Positions 60,209-64,000 of a stretch of 64,000 bases of DNA are shown piece by piece. The first letter of the stretch is position 1. Each line of letters starts with the position of its first letter. The position numbers and the translations under genes were made by a program. Below the pieces are notes generated by a model. It saw nothing but the letters and a program-made list of their open reading frames with translations, was not told the DNA's origin and made no database searches. The stretch is from Lichenibacterium minor. GTDB taxonomy: Bacteria; Pseudomonadota; Alphaproteobacteria; Rhizobiales; Beijerinckiaceae. The stretch lies in NCBI RefSeq assembly GCF_004137685.1, contig NZ_QYBB01000009.1, positions 103,586 to 167,585 of the forward strand. Direction: 5' to 3'.

Positions 60209-62271
60209 GCGCCCTCGATCCAGCCGACGTTTTCCGCCAGGAAGCCGCCGAGCTCCTCGACAGCCTCGAAGTGACGCTGCTCGACCTCGGCCACGACCCG
60301 GACAACCGCGACCTCGTGGACGCGGCCTTCCGCGCCATGCACACCCTGAAGGGCTCGGGCGCCATGTTCGGCTTCGACCGGCTGGCGGCCTTCACCCATG
60401 ATTTCGAGACGGCCTTCGACCTCGTCCGGCAGGGCAAGGTCGCGGCGAGCCAGAGCCTGGTCCAGGTGGCGCTGGCGGCCCGCGACCACATGCGGGCGCT
60501 GATCGAGGACCCCGACGGGGCCGACGCCGTGATCGGCCGATCGATCCTCGACAACCTGCAGGTGCTCGTGGATCCCGCCTCGGCCGCCCCGGCCCCCGCG
60601 CCGTCGCCCTCCGTCGCTCCCGCCGCGGCGGCGGCGCGCGGATGGCGGCTCGCCATCCGGTTCCGGCCCGACGTCCTGCGCAACGGCACCAACCCGCTCG
60701 CGCTGATGGACGAGTTGCGCGACCTCGGCCCTTGCACGGTGCGGGCTGTGCTGGGCAGCGTGCCGGTGCTCGACGCCCTCGACCCCAAGGACCTGCACAT
60801 CGGCTGGACGGTCGATCTGGAGGGCGGCTGTTCGCGGCAGGCGATCGACGACGTGTTCGTCTTCTCGCTCGACGACATGGAGCTCGACGTGACGCCGCTC
60901 GGCGCGCCCGCCGCCCCGAGCCCGGCGCCGCAGGCTTCGGCCCCCGCCCCGGCCCCCGCGCCCCAGGCCGCCGCGGTCGAGCCGGCCGCCGCGGCGGACG
61001 CGGCCGACGAGCGGCGCGACCGGCCGCGTCGCGGCGAAGACCGCCCGTCGAGCAGCGTGCGCGTGCCGGCCGAGCGGCTCGACGAGCTGATGGACCGGGT
61101 GGGCGAGCTCGTCATCGCCCAGGCGCGGCTGTCCCAGCTCGCCCACGGCCGCATCGACCCCAACGTCAAGGCCGTCGCCGAGGAGATCGAGCGGTTGGCG
61201 GCGGGCCTGCGCGACATCACCATGGGCATCCGCATGGTGCCGATCGGGTCCCTCTTCGCGCGGTTCCGCCGCCTGGTCCACGACCTGTCGCGCGACCTCG
61301 GCAAGCCCGTCGTGCTGGTCACGGAGGGCGAGGACACCGAGCTCGACAAGACCATGATCGAGCGCCTCGCCGACCCGCTGGTGCACGTGATCCGCAACGC
61401 CGTCGACCACGGCCTGGAGTCTCCCGAGCGCCGCGCCGCGGCCGGCAAGCCCGCCGCGGGCCGCATCGCCCTCACGGCGCGCCACGTCGGCACCCAGGTG
61501 CTCATCACCGTGGAGGACGACGGCGGCGGCCTCGACACGAAGCGCATCCGCGCCAAGGCCGAGGAGCGGGGCCTCGTCGCCCCGGGCGCGTCGCTGAGCG
61601 ACGCCGACATCCACCAGATCCTGTTCCAGCCGGGCTTCTCGACGGCCCAGACCGTGTCGGCCCTGTCGGGGCGCGGCGTCGGCATGGACGTCGTCAAGCG
61701 CAACATCGAGGCCATGCGGGGCACGATCGACCTGTCGAGCGAGGCGGGCCGGGGCACCCAGGTGACGCTTCGCCTGCCGCTGACCCTCGCCATCATCGAG
61801 GGGCTGCTGATCCGGGTCGGCGAGGGCCGCTACATCGTGCCCCTGTCGGCCATCGAGGAATGCATCGAGCTGCCGGCCGGCCAGGACGCGCGCAGCCGCG
61901 GGCGCGACCGCCTCGACGTGCGCGGCCGCCTCGTGCCCCTGCTGAGGCTGCGCGACCTGTTCGACGCCGAAGGCGCGCCGGACGCCCACCAGAAGGTCAT
62001 CATCGTGTCGGTGGGCGACACGCGCGTGGGCCTCGTGGCCGACGCCATCGTGGCCAGCCACCAGACGGTGATCAAGTCGCTGTCGAAGCTCCACGCGGAC
62101 GCCACGATGTTCTCGGGCGCCACCATCCTGGGCGACGGCAGCGCCGCCCTGATCCTCGACGTGGCGCAGCTCGTCGCCTTGGGCGAGCCCCGCTCCGACA
62201 CGGCGAACGCCAAAGCTTCCAGCGCCAGGGTTTCCAGCGCCAGGGTTTCCAGCGCGATGAGGGCCGCATGA
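60205..62271 (+). CDS. cheA: Chemotaxis histidine kinase CheA
   Basis: 688 residues. P1 Hpt domain with His46 in RAMHTLKGSGAMFGF. A Pro/Ala-rich linker and a middle domain follow, then dimerisation (VRVPAERLDELMDRVGELVI). The kinase has HVIRNAVDHGLESPERR and DDGGGLDTKRI plus GRGVGMDVVKRN. The C-terminal CheW-like domain binds receptors and CheW. The last 18 residues are a repeat, SSARV-SSARV-SSAMR, encoded by a 15-base tandem repeat. Overlaps cheY and cheW. Confidence 0.96.
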   Translation: MSALDPADVFRQEAAELLDSLEVTLLDLGHDPDNRDLVDAAFRAMHTLKGSGAMFGFDRLAAFTHDFETAFDLVRQGKVAASQSLVQVALAARDHMRALIEDPDGADAVIGRSILDNLQVLVDPASAAPAPAPSPSVAPAAAAARGWRLAIRFRPDVLRNGTNPLALMDELRDLGPCTVRAVLGSVPVLDALDPKDLHIGWTVDLEGGCSRQAIDDVFVFSLDDMELDVTPLGAPAAPSPAPQASAPAPAPAPQAAAVEPAAAADAADERRDRPRRGEDRPSSSVRVPAERLDELMDRVGELVIAQARLSQLAHGRIDPNVKAVAEEIERLAAGLRDITMGIRMVPIGSLFARFRRLVHDLSRDLGKPVVLVTEGEDTELDKTMIERLADPLVHVIRNAVDHGLESPERRAAAGKPAAGRIALTARHVGTQVLITVEDDGGGLDTKRIRAKAEERGLVAPGASLSDADIHQILFQPGFSTAQTVSALSGRGVGMDVVKRNIEAMRGTIDLSSEAGRGTQVTLRLPLTLAIIEGLLIRVGEGRYIVPLSAIEECIELPAGQDARSRGRDRLDVRGRLVPLLRLRDLFDAEGAPDAHQKVIIVSVGDTRVGLVADAIVASHQTVIKSLSKLHADATMFSGATILGDGSAALILDVAQLVALGEPRSDTANAKASSARVSSARVSSAMRAA
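62215..62259 (+). repeat. 15-bp tandem repeat in the cheA 3' end
   Basis: Three units of the form G(C/T)TTCCAGCGCCAGG (62215-62229, 62230-62244 and a diverged 62245-62259). They keep the reading frame, adding five residues each at the CheA C-terminus just before the cheW start. Confidence 0.85.
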
Positions 62272-62720
62272 CCGACACCGTTGCGAACGACGCCCCCCTG
62301 CGGGTGCTGATGATGGGCCTCGGCGACGAGATCTTCGCCATCGAGGCCGGCATGGTGCGCGAAATCATCGACCCGGTCCCGGCCACGCGGGTGGCCGGGG
62401 CGAAGCCCCACCTCCCCGGCGTCGTCAACGTGCGGGGCAACGTGATCCCGCTGGCGGACATCCGCGTCCGCTTCGGCATGGAGCGCGGCCCCGCCACCGC
62501 CGACACCCGGATCGTGGTGATGGAAGTCGAGATCGACGGCGACCCCGTCGTGGTCGGGGTCATCGCCGACAAGGTGCACGACGTCACCGAGATCATGCCC
62601 TCCGACTGCCAGGAGGCGCCCCGCATCGGCCTGCATTGGCGGCCCGAATACATCCGTTTCATCGCCCGGTGGAACGACGAGTTCATCGTGATCCCCGAGA
62701 TGGACCGCATCCTCAACTGA
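62268..62720 (+). CDS. cheW: Chemotaxis coupling protein CheW
   Basis: 150 residues. The segment FAIEAGMVREIIDPVPATRVAGAKPHLPGVVNVRGNVIPLADIR (cores AGMVREII, GVVNVRGNVIPL) and VGVIADKVHDVTEI identify CheW, which couples receptors to CheA. ATG 62268 overlaps the cheA stop (ATGA). Confidence 0.95.
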   Translation: MTDTVANDAPLRVLMMGLGDEIFAIEAGMVREIIDPVPATRVAGAKPHLPGVVNVRGNVIPLADIRVRFGMERGPATADTRIVVMEVEIDGDPVVVGVIADKVHDVTEIMPSDCQEAPRIGLHWRPEYIRFIARWNDEFIVIPEMDRILN

Positions 62721-62745
62721 AAAGCCTCGACCGAGAGACACGACA

Positions 62746-64000
62746 ATGCGGTTTACGATCAAGACTAAGCTCGGCCTCGCCTTCGGCGGCATCCTCGTGT
62801 TCACGGCGGCTGCCGGAGGGCTCGGCATCTCCAGCTTGTCCTCCAACAACGCCACGATGGAAGACTTCGCGCGACGCCCCTTCAATCAGGTGCAGAGAGT
62901 GGGCGAGCTTCAAACCGACATGTTCAACTCGGCGCGCCTGCTCACACGAGCCGTCGCCGATAGCTCCGACGCCAGCAAGGAGTCGAGCCGCAAGCAGTTC
63001 GAGGCCACGAAGAACGACTTCGAAAATGTGCTCCAACAATATTCCGCTCTAGTGCCAGCCGATGAACGCGAGGCTCGCGTGTCGCCGGTTCGCACCGCCT
63101 GGTCGAACTATATCGAGCAGACCACCAAGGCCTGGGCTCTGACGCTCCAGAACAACAATATCAAATCGCGCGATCTCGCTTTCGCCAAAAGCAAGCCGGC
63201 AGTGGATGCGATCCTTGCGGCCTACCAGCCGCTCGTGGCCTTCGCCAAATCGACGTCTCCCAGGTCTTCCGCGGAAGACAATCTGATCGATTTCCGGCTC
63301 AACCTCGAGTCCATGCGGCTGCAGCGCTACAAGGTCATCGCAGCCAGCGACGATGACGCGATCCGTCAGATGGCACAGGCCTACGATGTGACGTTGTCAC
63401 GCGCTCAAGCCGATCTGTCATCCGTCATCCAGGATCTCGAACAAAGCATGCCGACGCAGGTCGCGGCCCTTCGCTCGGCCTTCGACGCCTACATCGGCTT
63501 CGACAAGGAGGTGCTGCGGCTCGCCACGCTGAACACCGATGGCGTCGCCATCGGCATGCTGACGAGCGGTGGGGTCAAGACGACGCGCGACACGCTCGGC
63601 GACAATCTGGCGAAGCTCAAGACCTATGAAAGCGAAGTGGCGGCCACGTTTCTGTCCGAAGCGCATGCGTCCTACGCCTCGACGCGCGACATCCTGATCG
63701 GGGTCGTGGCCAGCGCCGTCCTCTTGGGCCTGGCCATGGCGTTCTGGATCGCCCTGTCGATCTCGCGCGGCCTGTCACAGTCGGTCGCCTTGGTCGAAGC
63801 TGTTGCGGCGGGCGATCTCACCAAGAACATCGACGCCCGTGGCCGGGACGAGATCGGCGACCTGCAGCGCGCCATGAAGCGCATGGCGGACAAGCTGCAC
63901 GAGGTGGTGGGCCAAGTGTCGGTGGCGGCGCGGAACGTGTCGTCGGGCAGCCAGGAGCTTTCGGCGTCGGCCGAGCAGCTGTCGCAGGGCTCGACCGAGC
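62746..64000 (+). CDS. Methyl-accepting chemotaxis protein (3' end missing)
   Basis: At least 418 residues, open to the end of the window. A first membrane helix (LGLAFGGILVFTAAAGGLGI) leads to a long helical periplasmic sensor (about residues 35-320) with mixed, polar composition. A second helix (about 325-347, GVVASAVLLGLAMAFWIAL), a HAMP domain (LVEAVAAGDLTKNIDARGRDEIGDLQ) and the start of the signalling domain follow. The ligand cannot be told. AT-richer codons in the sensor part suggest this part evolves faster. The signalling tip lies beyond the window. Confidence 0.93.
   Translation, partial: MRFTIKTKLGLAFGGILVFTAAAGGLGISSLSSNNATMEDFARRPFNQVQRVGELQTDMFNSARLLTRAVADSSDASKESSRKQFEATKNDFENVLQQYSALVPADEREARVSPVRTAWSNYIEQTTKAWALTLQNNNIKSRDLAFAKSKPAVDAILAAYQPLVAFAKSTSPRSSAEDNLIDFRLNLESMRLQRYKVIAASDDDAIRQMAQAYDVTLSRAQADLSSVIQDLEQSMPTQVAALRSAFDAYIGFDKEVLRLATLNTDGVAIGMLTSGGVKTTRDTLGDNLAKLKTYESEVAATFLSEAHASYASTRDILIGVVASAVLLGLAMAFWIALSISRGLSQSVALVEAVAAGDLTKNIDARGRDEIGDLQRAMKRMADKLHEVVGQVSVAARNVSSGSQELSASAEQLSQGSTE

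Overview
The window comes from a very GC-rich alphaproteobacterium. The most likely home is the order Hyphomicrobiales (Rhizobiales), near Methylobacteriaceae, Beijerinckiaceae or Lichenihabitantaceae. The support is the aa3 oxidase cluster order with a small CoxF-like ORF between ctaB and ctaG, a type II glutamine synthetase behind a sigma-54-type promoter, a GlgX-MalQ fusion, and the STAS-CheY-CheA-CheW-MCP layout. This placement is inferred from gene content, not from a phylogeny. No tRNA, rRNA, CRISPR array or intact insertion sequence was seen.

Layout. 0-2.1 kb: the end of a fumarylacetoacetate-hydrolase-family gene, a PfkB sugar kinase and a small secreted protein. 2.3-3.7 kb (minus): a solitary glcF. 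4.0-10.8 kb: a cytochrome aa3 oxidase locus, coxB-ctaD-ctaB-coxF-ctaG-coxC-DUF983-surf1. 11-15.8 kb: inositol catabolism, iolC(+DUF2090)-iolD-iolE. 16.2-20.8 kb: a branched-chain/amide-type ABC transporter in H-M-G-F-K order. 21.0-23.2 kb: glutaminase and glutamine synthetase II. 23.4-25.5 kb: a small ORF, an alpha/beta hydrolase and an SDR. 25.9-35.4 kb: glycogen metabolism, glgP-glgB-glgC-glgA-pgm, which resumes at 40.2-44.4 kb with glgX-malQ.

The glycogen block is split by an accessory island at about 35.4-40.2 kb with visibly more A/T and different codon use. It carries a two-gene operon, a HARE-type winged-helix protein followed by a HEAT-repeat/CHAT-protease protein, and then a HigBA toxin-antitoxin module. 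The HigB toxin is cut short by an in-frame amber codon. A 36-bp near-perfect copy of the glgX translation start lies on the far side of HigBA. The HARE/HEAT-CHAT pair is the best candidate here for an undescribed system, plausibly a proteolytic antiphage or stress-suicide module.

44.6-47.1 kb (minus): a membrane hybrid histidine kinase. 47.3-54.9 kb: a Rieske oxygenase resembling glycine-betaine monooxygenase, an oligopeptide-type ABC importer without ATPase genes, an acetamidase/formamidase and an amidase. 55.1-55.7 kb: two tandem paralogous four-cysteine mini-proteins, each preceded by the same dyad motif. 55.9-57.8 kb: purU and folD, which handle C1 units on tetrahydrofolate. 58.3-64.0 kb: a REC-HD-GYP protein and a chemotaxis operon (STAS, cheY, cheA, cheW and an MCP that runs off the window).

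A GC-rich palindromic intergenic element recurs at several sites (about 2.27, 8.47, 32.1 and 56.8 kb).
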